Assembly (NCBI GenBank): GCA_964609375.1
Contig: CAZSSA010000004.1
Coordinates: forward strand, 1 to 55,516
Direction of reading: 5' to 3'
DNA: 55,516 nt
Source: CAZDUS01 sp964609375
Lineage (GTDB): Bacteria > Verrucomicrobiota > Kiritimatiellia > CAIKKV01 > CAITUY01
Positions 1-8,420 of the stretch are shown here, in pieces (within the stretch, counting starts at the first letter, position 1; each line of letters begins with the position of its first letter). Both the position numbers and the translations under genes were made by a program. A model generated the notes under the pieces. It made no database searches and was not told the DNA's origin. It saw only the letters and a program-made list of their open reading frames with translations.

Positions 1-58
1 GGGCGTAAGAAATGGTTGTTTTTGCGTTTGATTGCGGGAAAGCGTTGTTTTGGATACT

Positions 59-74
59 TGGCATGGCGCCTGCT
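59..74 (+). promoter_or_regulatory. Sigma-54-type promoter of the pilin gene
   Basis: The sequence TGGCATG-N4-CTGCT matches the RpoN consensus TGGCACG-N4-TTGCW with two mismatches. The invariant GG (60-61) and GC (72-73) are exactly 12 nt apart, as required for -24/-12 recognition. Transcription would start near 85, leaving a leader of about 55 nt before the pilin ATG at 141. Sigma-54 control of major pilins is well known in other bacteria. That this site is used is inferred. Confidence 0.72.
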
Positions 75-140
75 TAATAAGAGTCTCAAGCAAGTTGGTT
101 TGGGAACCAACAAAGAACAAAGAAAAAAGGAGATACCAAG

Positions 141-470
141 ATGAAGAAGAACAAGATGGGTTTTACGCTGGTTGAGATCATGATTGTGGTTGCGATTATC
201 GGTTTGTTGGCGGCGATCGCCATTCCTTCGTTCATGAAGGCCAGAACGACATCGCAGAAGAACGCCTGTATCAACAACCTGCGTCAGATCGAAGCGGGCA
301 AGGAACAGTGGGCGCTTGAGAACAAGCTGTCGACCGGTGCGAATGTCACCACGACGGAAGTGGATGCGTATATGAAGACCACGCCTGTGTGTCCGGCGAG
401 CGGCACGTATACCTACAACAAGGTTGGAACGGATGCCACCTGCGGTGTGACAGGGCATAAGCTTCAGTAA
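141..470 (+). CDS. Type IV pilin / type II pseudopilin-like protein
   Basis: This 109-aa protein begins with a short positively charged type III leader (MKKNKMG) followed by FTLVEIMIVVAIIGLLAAIA, the classic prepilin-peptidase site (G|F) with Glu at mature position 5 and a hydrophobic N-terminal helix. A prepilin peptidase would cleave after G7 and the mature protein would assemble into a fibre. After the helix the globular part is very short; two late cysteines (in CPASG and TCGVTG) could form a C-terminal disulfide loop. The ATG at 141 has an AAAAGGAG Shine-Dalgarno just upstream. It stands alone between a sigma-54-type promoter and a strong terminator, so it is probably a highly expressed monocistronic major subunit. 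Whether it builds a pilus or a type II secretion pseudopilus cannot be decided; the secretin locus at 10-17.5 kb favours a pilus. Confidence 0.9.
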   Translation: MKKNKMGFTLVEIMIVVAIIGLLAAIAIPSFMKARTTSQKNACINNLRQIEAGKEQWALENKLSTGANVTTTEVDAYMKTTPVCPASGTYTYNKVGTDATCGVTGHKLQ

Positions 471-498
471 TTCGGGTTAGCTGAAATAACCGAAGTGA

Positions 499-528
499 AG
501 GGGTTCTGGGAAACCAGAACCCCTTTTT
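499..528 (+). terminator. Rho-independent terminator after the pilin gene
   Basis: A perfect 11-bp stem (499-509 paired with 514-524) is closed by a GAAA tetraloop and followed by a run of T. It lies 28 nt after the pilin stop, is strong and oriented for the pilin transcript. The reverse-strand gene ending at 539 would read the stem without a clear U-tract. Confidence 0.93.
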
Positions 529-538
529 GTGTCCAGAA

Positions 539-2623
539 TTAAGGGGCTTCCCTGTAGGGGAGTTTTTGCTTGTAGAGGTTTATGCGCTGGGTGATTTCTT
601 CAGCCGAAAACCCTTGAGTTACGATCGGCGTGACCGATGTGTGGCCCGTCAGAGGGGGAAGGGTGGCATTAGTGGACAAAATACGAAGTGCTTCTTCGGC
701 GTACTTGACCGCTTTGTCAAAGGCTCCCGTCTCGGCGAAGGCAGCGGCGAGGATATCGAAAGCCCTGGCGCTTTTTCCTTCGCTCATGGGGATGAGCGGC
801 AATGCCCGCTCCACGGCTTTGGGGCCGTTGCGCACCGTGGCGTCCGGGCATGTGGCCAGCATCCATGCCAGCTGGGCGCGGGCGAAGCCGTGAGTTGGAT
901 TCAGTTTCAGGGCCGACTCGAAATAATTAATAGAAGAGGTCCAGTTTTGTTGGAGTGCCAGTAGCGTGGCCAGAATGCAGAGGGTGTCCTGGTTTTCCGG
1001 ATCATGCATCAGGGAAAACTTTAGCCACATCGTTGCTTCCTGGTATTTTTTTTGAGCCATGGCAATTCTACCCATGTTCAAGTAGGGCACCGGGCGACTG
1101 GGTGAGACGCGCATGGCTTCCCGCAAATTGCTGATCGCCTCATTGGTGTTTCCCGAATTCAGGTAGGCGGCACCGAGTAAACTGTGGGCCACGGCGTAAT
1201 CGACGCAAGGAATGTACATATCGGCATTCCACTGCTGCCGGATTTCTTCATAGGTCTGCGTCGAGTAATCCGGCAGACGCTTCAAGGCGCGGTTGAGAAG
1301 ACGAATGGCGGCCTGATCCCGGCCCTGATTGATAAGCGATCCGGAGAGGGCGATATAACCGCGGGGATTGTCCGGGCGTTTTTCAATAATATCAGCCCAC
1401 ATGGTTTCGGTGGAGAGATAGTCGATATTACGGGAGTATGTTAACGCTGTGAACCAAAGCGCTGGTCCTGCCACCGCGATGAAGGATACGGCATAGACCA
1501 GTGCGCGAGTGTTCATGCGGGCGGATCGCTGTTGCCACCATGTGTGGCCGCCAATGACTACCCATGTCACTAACCCTGCAAGAGGCAGGTACATCCGATG
1601 TTCAAAGGCGGCGTCGGGGATGGGGAGAATGCTTGAGGTTGGCGCCAGAATGACAAACATCCAAACCAGGGGAAAGGCCATGGCGTTGCGCTTGAGGAGT
1701 GCGGCGAGGGTCACGAGTCCGAGGGTGACGATGACGCCGGCGCTTGGCCAGACCTCCGCCAGTCCTTTGGCGATGGGCCAGTTGTAATTCAGGCATAGCG
1801 AGGTGGGGACAAAGGAGAGGCGCAGGTAATGAATGATGACCTCAGTCTGGGTCAGGAGGTAACGCCAGGGGGAAACCATGCGACCGAGCAGTGTGACGCC
1901 CTGTCCCCTGGCGATGCCGATCCCCATGAGGAAGAGCATGGCGAAGATACCAATGGTCATGAACAGGGCCAGATGGGTTTTCCAGCGCGATCGTACAGCC
2001 TCCTTCCATGAAGAGGATACGAGAAGGCCGTCGAAGATGAAGATGAGTACCGGTGCGGTAGCCATGACTTCCTTGGTGCCCATGCCGATGGCGCAGAGGG
2101 CGAGGGCGGCATTGGTCCATCGCCTGGGGTGGGGTGATGAAAGACCCCGGATGAAGCAATAAAAGGTGGCGAGGTAAAAAAGCCCCATCAGGGCTTCGAT
2201 CCGTTGGGCGATATAGGTGACACAGCCTGTCTGCAGCGGATGAACGATCCAGAGCAAGGCGATGGATAGGGCGAGCCAATCCGCCTGTTGGTCGAAATGG
2301 TCTTTAAAGCGTGCCAGTCGCAGCGTTCTGCGAACCACTCCGAACAGGAATAAGCCGGCGGCGATATGAATCAGAATATTGGTCATCCTGAAGTCAGCAG
2401 GAGTGAAGCCCCCAATCGCCAGATTGACGGCAAACGTCAGATCCGCGACCCATCGGGTGGGGACGTAGATGGCTTTCCATGGCGGCCACAACGTGTGGAT
2501 GTTTGGATTGCCGGTAATGACGCGTGCATCATCCAAAATAAACGGCGCGGTGAAGCTATTGGCGTAGGCCAGAATGCCGGAGGCGATAAGGATCATGGGA
2601 AACCATCGGATCAGCTGTTTCAT
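539..2623 (-). CDS. TMTC-like GT-C membrane glycosyltransferase with C-terminal TPRs
   Basis: This protein of 694 aa is polytopic over roughly residues 5-430 and carries tetratricopeptide repeats from about 430 to 640. Near the N terminus, after the first membrane segment, lies PFILDDARVI, an Asp-Asp in the first outer loop as found in GT-C enzymes (PMT, TMTC and ArnT classes) that use polyprenyl-phosphate sugars. The architecture, multispan GT-C plus TPR tail, matches bacterial relatives of the TMTC O-mannosyltransferases. An ATG 7 codons further upstream (2644) is open, but the ATG at 2623 has a perfect AAGGAG at 6-nt spacing and is chosen. It converges on the pilin gene and diverges from a DPM1-like glycosyltransferase that could make its lipid-linked donor. 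Acceptor and sugar are not shown by the sequence; pilin modification is an inference. Confidence 0.75.
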   Translation of the reverse strand: MKQLIRWFPMILIASGILAYANSFTAPFILDDARVITGNPNIHTLWPPWKAIYVPTRWVADLTFAVNLAIGGFTPADFRMTNILIHIAAGLFLFGVVRRTLRLARFKDHFDQQADWLALSIALLWIVHPLQTGCVTYIAQRIEALMGLFYLATFYCFIRGLSSPHPRRWTNAALALCAIGMGTKEVMATAPVLIFIFDGLLVSSSWKEAVRSRWKTHLALFMTIGIFAMLFLMGIGIARGQGVTLLGRMVSPWRYLLTQTEVIIHYLRLSFVPTSLCLNYNWPIAKGLAEVWPSAGVIVTLGLVTLAALLKRNAMAFPLVWMFVILAPTSSILPIPDAAFEHRMYLPLAGLVTWVVIGGHTWWQQRSARMNTRALVYAVSFIAVAGPALWFTALTYSRNIDYLSTETMWADIIEKRPDNPRGYIALSGSLINQGRDQAAIRLLNRALKRLPDYSTQTYEEIRQQWNADMYIPCVDYAVAHSLLGAAYLNSGNTNEAISNLREAMRVSPSRPVPYLNMGRIAMAQKKYQEATMWLKFSLMHDPENQDTLCILATLLALQQNWTSSINYFESALKLNPTHGFARAQLAWMLATCPDATVRNGPKAVERALPLIPMSEGKSARAFDILAAAFAETGAFDKAVKYAEEALRILSTNATLPPLTGHTSVTPIVTQGFSAEEITQRINLYKQKLPYREAP

Positions 2624-2662
2624 GAATTGCTCCTTACCTGACATGTCACCCTGTAAAATGCA

Positions 2663-2690
2663 GTGACAGATGAGGGGAATACCTTATAGA
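2663..2690 (+). promoter_or_regulatory. Promoter giving a probable leaderless GT2 mRNA
   Basis: GTGACA (2663-2668) and TATAGA (2685-2690) are separated by 16 bp. The -10 ends 9 nt before the ATG at 2700, so the transcript would begin at or next to the start codon. No Shine-Dalgarno precedes that ATG, which fits leaderless translation. Confidence 0.5.
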
Positions 2691-2699
2691 TTAATTCCG

Positions 2700-3452
2700 A
2701 TGAGCGCGTCAACGTCGGTAAAACTGCTGGTTGCCCTGCCTGCGCACAATGAGGCGGGGCGAATTGGTCATGTTGTCCGGGATATCCGGGCCATGCTGCC
2801 TGACGCTGATGTTGTTGTGGTGAATGATGCGTCGCTCGATGAGACGGTGGCGGAAGCGTTGCGTGCGGGCGCGGATGTGCTGCCGCATGCGGTCAACATG
2901 GGCTATGGAGTGAGCCTTGAGACGGCATACTTATACGCGATGCGGAAGGGATATGATGTGGTTGTCCAAATGGATGGCGATGGACAGCATTTGGCCAGTG
3001 AGATCCCCCGTTTATTGATGCCGTTACGTGATGGGAGTGCCGATATGGTGGTGGGGTCGCGTTATGGTGCTGCGGGCGGGAGTATTACGGTTCCCTTTAT
3101 CAGGAAAGCCGGACATCGGTTTTTTGCCCTTTTGCTATGGGTTCTGACCCGGCGTTGGTTTTCGGACCCCACGAGTGGATTTCAAGCGCTTGACCGTCGG
3201 GCGCTTGCGTTGCTGGCGAGCGGGGTTTTTCCCTGTGATTATCCGGATGCGGATGTGTTACTGATGGCGCACTTGAGCGGGTTGAGGATCCGGGAAGTGC
3301 CGGTCAAGATGGCGAACCGGGACGGGGGAACATCCATGCATGCCGGGTGGAAGCCTCTTTATTATGGGATCAAAATGTTGCTGTCGGTCTTTGTGGTCAT
3401 GTTAAACGCTCCCGCCTGGCGTGTTTGGCGTCAACGGCTGGAGTCCTTGTAA
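2700..3452 (+). CDS. DPM1-like family 2 glycosyltransferase
   Basis: The 250-aa protein has a GT-A fold signature: VALPAHNEAGRIG at the N terminus, VVVNDASLDET, and the nucleotide-sugar/metal motif QMDGDGQH. It then has DPTSGFQALDR and a hydrophobic C-terminal helix. This is the dolichyl/polyprenyl-phosphate mannose (or glucose) synthase-like class, which moves a sugar from a nucleotide donor onto a polyprenyl phosphate at the inner face of the membrane. An upstream in-frame ATG at 2670 falls before the likely transcription start, so 2700 is preferred. The DUF2304 gene follows 13 nt downstream, a very common pairing. Its likely customer is the divergent GT-C enzyme; the exact sugar is unknown. 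Confidence 0.82.
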   Translation: MSASTSVKLLVALPAHNEAGRIGHVVRDIRAMLPDADVVVVNDASLDETVAEALRAGADVLPHAVNMGYGVSLETAYLYAMRKGYDVVVQMDGDGQHLASEIPRLLMPLRDGSADMVVGSRYGAAGGSITVPFIRKAGHRFFALLLWVLTRRWFSDPTSGFQALDRRALALLASGVFPCDYPDADVLLMAHLSGLRIREVPVKMANRDGGTSMHAGWKPLYYGIKMLLSVFVVMLNAPAWRVWRQRLESL

Positions 3453-3465
3453 GGAGGGTTATCGT

Positions 3466-3855
3466 ATGTTGCCCCGACAATTGATAGCATCGGCGATTAT
3501 TGCGCTGATGATTCTGGCGGTGGTGATTCGTCTTGTGCAGCGCGGGCACCTTGACATCGCCTATTGCTGGCTGTGGCTGGGGATTGGCGGTGGGATGCTG
3601 CTGCTGGTTTTGAATTATGAATGGCTGCTCAAGTTGTCCGATCTCATTGGCGCGGTGACGCCGACAACCACCATTTTCCTGATGGGATTCATGGTGGTAT
3701 TGCTGTTGTGTCTTCAGTTTTCCCTGGTCATTTCCACCCACCGGCGCCAGATTAAACGATTGACCCAGCGTCTGGCCGTGGTGGAACGTGAGCATGCGGA
3801 AAGCCCCGTGGCCGCGTCAGTCGTGACCTCCCCTTCGGATTCAAAACCAACATGA
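3466..3855 (+). CDS. DUF2304 small membrane protein
   Basis: This protein of 129 aa has three hydrophobic segments (about residues 5-22, 30-50 and 65-87) followed by a charged, probably coiled-coil tail rich in Arg and Glu. It matches the DUF2304 pattern, typically encoded right after a GT2 polyprenyl-phosphate sugar synthase. The ATG at 3466 has AAGGAGG 8 nt upstream; an earlier in-frame ATG at 3421 lies inside the preceding gene and has no such site. Its stop overlaps the start of the next gene (ATGATG around 3852). Its function is not established; it may anchor or assist the neighbouring glycosyltransferase. Confidence 0.75.
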   Translation: MLPRQLIASAIIALMILAVVIRLVQRGHLDIAYCWLWLGIGGGMLLLVLNYEWLLKLSDLIGAVTPTTTIFLMGFMVVLLLCLQFSLVISTHRRQIKRLTQRLAVVEREHAESPVAASVVTSPSDSKPT

Positions 3856-5273
3856 TGCCCAGACTGGTTCTTGTTTCAGCGCCTGTCAATGTTTCGGAGC
3901 GGTATGGTGTCTTTGCCGGAGCCGCCAGTACCGAGCCATCCTTCGGGTTGTTATGCCTGGCGGCGGTCGCGCGTCGAGCAGGGTCGGCGGTAGCCGTGGT
4001 GGAAGCCTCCGCCCGCAATCTGTCGCCGGAGGCTGCATTACAGGAGGTGGTGGCATTCAAGCCGGATGTGGTGGGGTTTACGGCGACGACGTCGGAGATT
4101 GTGCAGGCGGCTGATCTTGCCCGGCGGGTAAAGATGGCGTTGCCACAGGTGTTAACGGTGATCGGGGGGTGCCACGTTACCGCGCTTCCCGAGGATACGC
4201 TCCGCTCGTTTCCCGCGTTTGACATGGCGGTGATTGGTGAAGGAGAGGAGACGCTTTGCGAGATGCTTCAGCGGATGTCCGGCGGGGAACGATGTCCGGC
4301 GGTGGAGGGGGCGGTGGTCCGCGATGGTGATGCGGTGCGGCGCATGGGGGCGCGGCCTTTGATTCATGAATTGGACAGTCTGCCGTTACCGGCGTGGGAG
4401 TTGCTGGCAGGGTTTCCCCGTGATTTTCATCCTTCGCCGGGGCGGATCCGCCGTTGGCCATGTGCGTCGGTGGTGTTTACCCGGGGGTGTCCGAACCAGT
4501 GCGTCTTTTGTGACCGATCGGTGTTTGGGAATCGGTGCCGTGCGTATACTCCGGCGTATGCCGTTGAGCTTGTACGCGACCTGCATGATCGACACGGGGT
4601 GCGAGAACTCCTGATTGAGGATGACACCTTTGTGCTGTCGAAGGATCGGGTGCGTGAATTCTGTGAGCGATTGATTGGAAGGCGGATCGGGATCAGCTGG
4701 TCCTGCCTTGGCCGAGCGGACCGGGTGGACCCCGACCTGCTCAAGTTGATGCGAAAGGCGGGTTGCTGGCACATTTCCTATGGGGTGGAAAGTGGCGATC
4801 CGGATATTTTGAAGGCGATGCACAAGCGGCTGGATGTAGATCAAATCCGGATGGCGATTCGATGGAGCCGTGAAGCCGGATTGCGAACCAAGGGGTTTTT
4901 CATTGTTGGATTTCCAGGCGAGACACAGCAGTCGTTGGCCAAGACGAAAGCGCTGGCGTGTTCGTTGGCACTGGATGACATCAGTGTGATGCAGATGACG
5001 CCGTTTCCGGGCAGTGAGTTGTATGAGATGGCGGAGAGGCATGGTATTTTTGAGCGCGATTGGCGGAAGATGAACGTCTTGAACACGGTGTTTATCCCTC
5101 ATGGATTCAGCCGGGAGCAACTGGAGGCTGCCCGTGCGGACATGATCCGGGCCTTTTATTTCCGGCCAACGGTCATTGGCAGGCAGGTGGTGCACCTATT
5201 GGCAAATCCCCGACTGCTGCCGATGGCCTGGAAAAGTCTCGGAACGCTGCGGAAAGTGGTGGGGCGCCCGTGA
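3852..5273 (+). CDS. B12-binding-domain radical SAM protein
   Basis: The 473-aa protein has an N-terminal cobalamin-binding Rossmann-like domain (about residues 1-150, with PDVVGFTATTSE, VIGGCHVTALPED and VIGEGEE). It continues into a radical SAM barrel with the cluster motif C213-x3-C217-x2-C220 in FTRGCPNQCVFCDRS. Further on are GIEDD-type (LIEDDTF), YGVESGDPDILK and GFFIVGFPGET motifs typical of the class. Such enzymes use SAM and often methylcobalamin for methylations or rearrangements of glycans, lipids or natural products. It overlaps both neighbours by 4 bp inside the glycosyltransferase operon, so modification of the same surface glycan or lipid carrier is likely. The substrate is unknown. 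Either of two adjacent ATGs (3852, 3855) could start it. Confidence 0.88.
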   Translation: MMPRLVLVSAPVNVSERYGVFAGAASTEPSFGLLCLAAVARRAGSAVAVVEASARNLSPEAALQEVVAFKPDVVGFTATTSEIVQAADLARRVKMALPQVLTVIGGCHVTALPEDTLRSFPAFDMAVIGEGEETLCEMLQRMSGGERCPAVEGAVVRDGDAVRRMGARPLIHELDSLPLPAWELLAGFPRDFHPSPGRIRRWPCASVVFTRGCPNQCVFCDRSVFGNRCRAYTPAYAVELVRDLHDRHGVRELLIEDDTFVLSKDRVREFCERLIGRRIGISWSCLGRADRVDPDLLKLMRKAGCWHISYGVESGDPDILKAMHKRLDVDQIRMAIRWSREAGLRTKGFFIVGFPGETQQSLAKTKALACSLALDDISVMQMTPFPGSELYEMAERHGIFERDWRKMNVLNTVFIPHGFSREQLEAARADMIRAFYFRPTVIGRQVVHLLANPRLLPMAWKSLGTLRKVVGRP

Positions 5274-6031
5274 AAATTTCCGTGATAACGCCTTCTTATA
5301 ATCAGGGCCGGTATCTTGACCGGACGATTCAGAGTGTATTGGGGCAGAAGGGTGATTTTGAGCTTGAGCATCTGGTGATTGATGGCGGGTCGACGGATGA
5401 GTCTGTTGACATTCTCCGGCGATATGGTGACCGGCTGAGATGGGTATCGGAGCCGGACGAAGGGCAGAGTGATGCCATCAACAAGGGTTTTGGAATGGCT
5501 TCCGGGGACATTCTGGCGTGGTTGAATTCCGATGACACGTATGAGCCGGGCGCTCTGGCGTGCGTGGCGGATGCTTACCGGGCAGAGCCGTTTGCGTGGT
5601 GTTTTGGAGACTGCCGGATTATTGATGAGCAGGACCGGGAGATCCGGAAGTCCATTACGCGATACAAGGTTGCCCAATCGCGCCGGTATCGTTTTTCGCG
5701 CCTGCTCAGGCGAGACTTCATTTCGCAGCCGTCGACATTTTTCACGGCGCGAGCCTATCGCGAGACGGGGGAGATCCGCAGGGACCTGGTGTATTCCATG
5801 GACTATGATTACTGGTTGAGGCTTGGGCGGCAATCGCCTCCCCGTTATATCAACCGGTTTCTGGCCAATTTCCGGTGGCATTCGGTTTCCAAGAACGGGG
5901 CAGCTTATCGTCGTGCGGCTTGGGAAACGCTGTGTACGGCGAGGCAGCATGCACGTCCCCGGGAGGTTGGCGATGTATTGATGCATTTCGGGCATTACTG
6001 TGCGTTGTCGGTGCTGTACAGGGTGCTGTAA
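5270..6031 (+). CDS. Family 2 glycosyltransferase
   Basis: This GT-A protein of 253 aa begins MKISVITPSYNQGRYLDR and carries VIDGGSTDES, the SEPDEGQSDAINKGF segment and the DXD-type LNSDDTYEPGA. It belongs to the WcaA-like family 2 transferases that add sugars to lipid-linked glycans on the cytoplasmic side. The start is a GTG whose last bases overlap the TGA of the radical SAM gene (5270-5273); the frame remains open further upstream, but those residues do not resemble a glycosyltransferase. It ends 48 nt before the GT4 gene, with a heptamer repeat between them. Confidence 0.85.
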   Translation: MKISVITPSYNQGRYLDRTIQSVLGQKGDFELEHLVIDGGSTDESVDILRRYGDRLRWVSEPDEGQSDAINKGFGMASGDILAWLNSDDTYEPGALACVADAYRAEPFAWCFGDCRIIDEQDREIRKSITRYKVAQSRRYRFSRLLRRDFISQPSTFFTARAYRETGEIRRDLVYSMDYDYWLRLGRQSPPRYINRFLANFRWHSVSKNGAAYRRAAWETLCTARQHARPREVGDVLMHFGHYCALSVLYRVL

Positions 6032-6037
6032 AGAAGT

Positions 6038-6065
6038 ATCCAGAATTCAGAAGACAGAATTCAGG
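6038..6065 (+). repeat. Heptanucleotide degenerate repeat, ATTCAGA family (4 units)
   Basis: Four consecutive 7-nt units read ATCCAGA, ATTCAGA, AGACAGA and ATTCAGG. The array begins 6 nt after the stop of the GT2 gene and ends at the ribosome-binding region of the GT4 gene. It is one of five 7-nt-period arrays in the window. Confidence 0.75.
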
Positions 6066-6079
6066 AGTTAATAATACGT

Positions 6080-7207
6080 ATGAGGGTTGGGGTTAATACA
6101 CTGTTCCTGATTCCCGGCGAGGTGGGAGGATCCGAGACCTATGTGCGGGATGTGCTGAATCATGCCATTTCGCGTCATCCGGATATTGAATGGGTGTTGT
6201 TCACGAACCGCGAGAATCATGACGTTCTTGGGGGCGCCTACGGTTCACAACCTAACGTCAGGTGTGTTGCCTTGGATTTTGCGGCGCGAAACCGGATTCA
6301 ACGGATTGTGAGGGAGCAGATTCAGCTTCCGGTGGCTGTGGGCCACGAGCGGATTGATGTGTTGTGGTCCCCGGGGTATACGGCTCCCGTGCTGGCACCA
6401 TGCCGGCAGGTGGTGTCGATTCTGGACATGCAGTATAAGGCGTTTCCGCAGGATCTCTCCCGGTTGGCCTATTGGGCGACAAGTGTGCTGGTGCCTCTGG
6501 CCGCGCGACGGACGGATCATGTGCTGACCTTGTCGGAATTCAGCCGGGCGGAAATTCTGGAGCATGTGCCGATTTCGCCATCGAGGGTGCAGGTGGTTTA
6601 TCCGGCGGTTGATGGGGTGTTTCGAGTGGCGGCAAGTGAGCAGGCGAGGCTATCGATTGTACCGGAAGGTGCATATGTGTTATGCGTGGCGAACACCTAT
6701 CCGCACAAAAATGTACACACCCTTGTTCGCGCCATGGATAGAGTCATGAGTGAGCATCCTGTCCGGCTTGTCTTGGTGGGGGGAGAAGGGCGCGGAGAGC
6801 AGGAGGTGCAAGCCGCGCTTGACGGTATTCGCCATCCAGATCGGATTATTCGACTGAGGGGTTTATCGCGCGAGCGTCTTGCCGCGCTCTATCAGGGTGC
6901 TGCTGTGTTTGCGTTCCCGTCGCTTTATGAAGGATTTGGGTTGCCGGTACTTGAGGCGATGGCCGCGGGAACTCCTGTGGTGGCGTCGCGATGCGGGTCA
7001 ATTCCTGAGGTTGGAGGCGACTGTATCCGGTATTTTGACGGTACCGCAGACGATGGAGCTCGGTGTCTTGGCGAGATACTGGCGATGACCGAGGAGGATC
7101 GCCGCAGGATGGTTGAAGCGGCACGCGCCCGAGCGGGTTCTTTTTGCTGGGAACGGACGGCGGATGACATTGTGGCCTGTTTGAGACGGTTTGGGTTAAA
7201 GACGTAG
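6080..7207 (+). CDS. Family 4 glycosyltransferase
   Basis: The 375-aa protein is a GT-B enzyme: N-terminal MRVGVNTLFLIPGEVGGSET, a middle YPAVDGVFR linker, VANTYPHKN at the start of the second Rossmann domain, and the GT4 donor-binding E-x7-E motif in YEGFGLPVLEAMAAGTPVV. It would transfer a sugar from a nucleotide donor to a growing surface polysaccharide or lipid-linked oligosaccharide. AGGAG lies 12 nt upstream, a rather long spacing, and part of that signal is contributed by the end of the heptamer repeat. It is the last gene of the forward glycan cluster, followed by a convergent reverse gene. Confidence 0.88.
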   Translation: MRVGVNTLFLIPGEVGGSETYVRDVLNHAISRHPDIEWVLFTNRENHDVLGGAYGSQPNVRCVALDFAARNRIQRIVREQIQLPVAVGHERIDVLWSPGYTAPVLAPCRQVVSILDMQYKAFPQDLSRLAYWATSVLVPLAARRTDHVLTLSEFSRAEILEHVPISPSRVQVVYPAVDGVFRVAASEQARLSIVPEGAYVLCVANTYPHKNVHTLVRAMDRVMSEHPVRLVLVGGEGRGEQEVQAALDGIRHPDRIIRLRGLSRERLAALYQGAAVFAFPSLYEGFGLPVLEAMAAGTPVVASRCGSIPEVGGDCIRYFDGTADDGARCLGEILAMTEEDRRRMVEAARARAGSFCWERTADDIVACLRRFGLKT

Positions 7208-7246
7208 GGGTGCCGCTTGCGGTGTTTACATGGGGCGGGCAACGGA

Positions 7247-8413
7247 TCAGCTCGGGGAGTTGGCCAGGGAAAGGATGCGTGCCCCGGTGCTATCGGTGGT
7301 GCTAAGATCCTCGAGGTAGGATGTTGTTTTGTATTCAGCGATGTCATTCAGGTCGTGCAGCATCTGCCGTAGCGATTCTGCCGCCTGAACGCTGGAATTC
7401 AGAAGCTCTGCGTTCATGTTCGCATCAGACGTGCCGAGCCGCGTCATGAGTTCGAGGCTGGCCAGCAGTACGGTGGCTGGTTGCCCAAGATGGTGACAGG
7501 CGGCGCCGATGCTTTCCATCATTACCCGCTGTCGTTCCGCCTTTTTTTCCGCGTCTTCGACTCGTTTTGTATCGCTGACATCAAGGAAGGAGAGCACGAT
7601 CCCTACGATATTGTCATCCATATCGCGATTGGCAGCGGCGGCTATGCGAAGATGCAAAGGGGGGGTATTGGGCTGGGTCAGGATGGCTTCGCCGGACCAG
7701 TTGTGTCCAAGCCGTGCGGCGGAGATCAGGTCTTTTCCCTGAGCGGCGTCCGGCAACAGGGAAAGAAGGTTTGTGCCCTTCATTTTGTCAGGATTTTCCA
7801 TGTTCCACAGTTTTGCAGCGGCGAGATTGACATAATCCAGGCGGCCGTCCAGATCGGCCACCGCGATACCGGTGGCGCTATTTTGAAAAGCGTTATTGAC
7901 GGTTCGCAGCATTTCTTCTGCGTGACGCCGCCATGTGATGTCACGGATGAAGCAACATAGGTACACTTGATCGCGAACCCGGACGCGGTTGATGGCGATT
8001 TCAGTGGGGAATAAAAAACCGTCCTTACGGGTGCAATGGGCTTGAATCAGGACAAACCGGTCATGTTTAAGACTGGCTTGAAGGGTTGAGATGGTGGCGG
8101 TGTCGGCTCCGGAGATGACCTCTATCAGGCGCATGTTGCAGAGTTCCTTGCGGGAATATTGCAGGAAGTCTTCAGCGCGGACGTTCGCGTCCAAAATGAC
8201 TCCATCGAGATCGGTCATTAATGCGCCATCATAAACGTTTTGAAAAAGTTCCTGGAAATCGTTGTCCCCAATGGGTTTGTGCTCTTTTTGAGAAGTGCTA
8301 ACGGGCTGAGGTGCCGACATGACCTTCCGCCGCAAGTGACGGTTCACATGCCGCATTTCCTCCTTAAGGTCCGGAGGAATATCGATTCTCATGGTTTGTG
8401 ACGGGCGGTTCAT
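7247..8413 (-). CDS. Two-PAS protein ending in a DHp-like helix, without ATPase domain
   Basis: The 388-aa soluble protein has two PAS domains (about residues 50-165 and 168-290), each followed by a PAC-like sequence (CFIRDIT and LSFLDVSD). A helix pair then contains ACHHLGQPATVLLASLELM, which resembles the H-box of HisKA histidine kinases. The protein stops about 60 residues later without the N, G1, F and G2 boxes of a HATPase domain. It is therefore either a truncated kinase, an adaptor phosphorylated by another kinase, or a dimerising sensor. It follows the TIGR03790 gene with 7 nt between them, so they are probably co-transcribed. The start is uncertain because no good ribosome-binding site is visible; several downstream ATGs exist. 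Confidence 0.72.
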   Translation of the reverse strand: MNRPSQTMRIDIPPDLKEEMRHVNRHLRRKVMSAPQPVSTSQKEHKPIGDNDFQELFQNVYDGALMTDLDGVILDANVRAEDFLQYSRKELCNMRLIEVISGADTATISTLQASLKHDRFVLIQAHCTRKDGFLFPTEIAINRVRVRDQVYLCCFIRDITWRRHAEEMLRTVNNAFQNSATGIAVADLDGRLDYVNLAAAKLWNMENPDKMKGTNLLSLLPDAAQGKDLISAARLGHNWSGEAILTQPNTPPLHLRIAAAANRDMDDNIVGIVLSFLDVSDTKRVEDAEKKAERQRVMMESIGAACHHLGQPATVLLASLELMTRLGTSDANMNAELLNSSVQAAESLRQMLHDLNDIAEYKTTSYLEDLSTTDSTGARILSLANSPS

Positions 8414-8420
8414 TGAGTTG

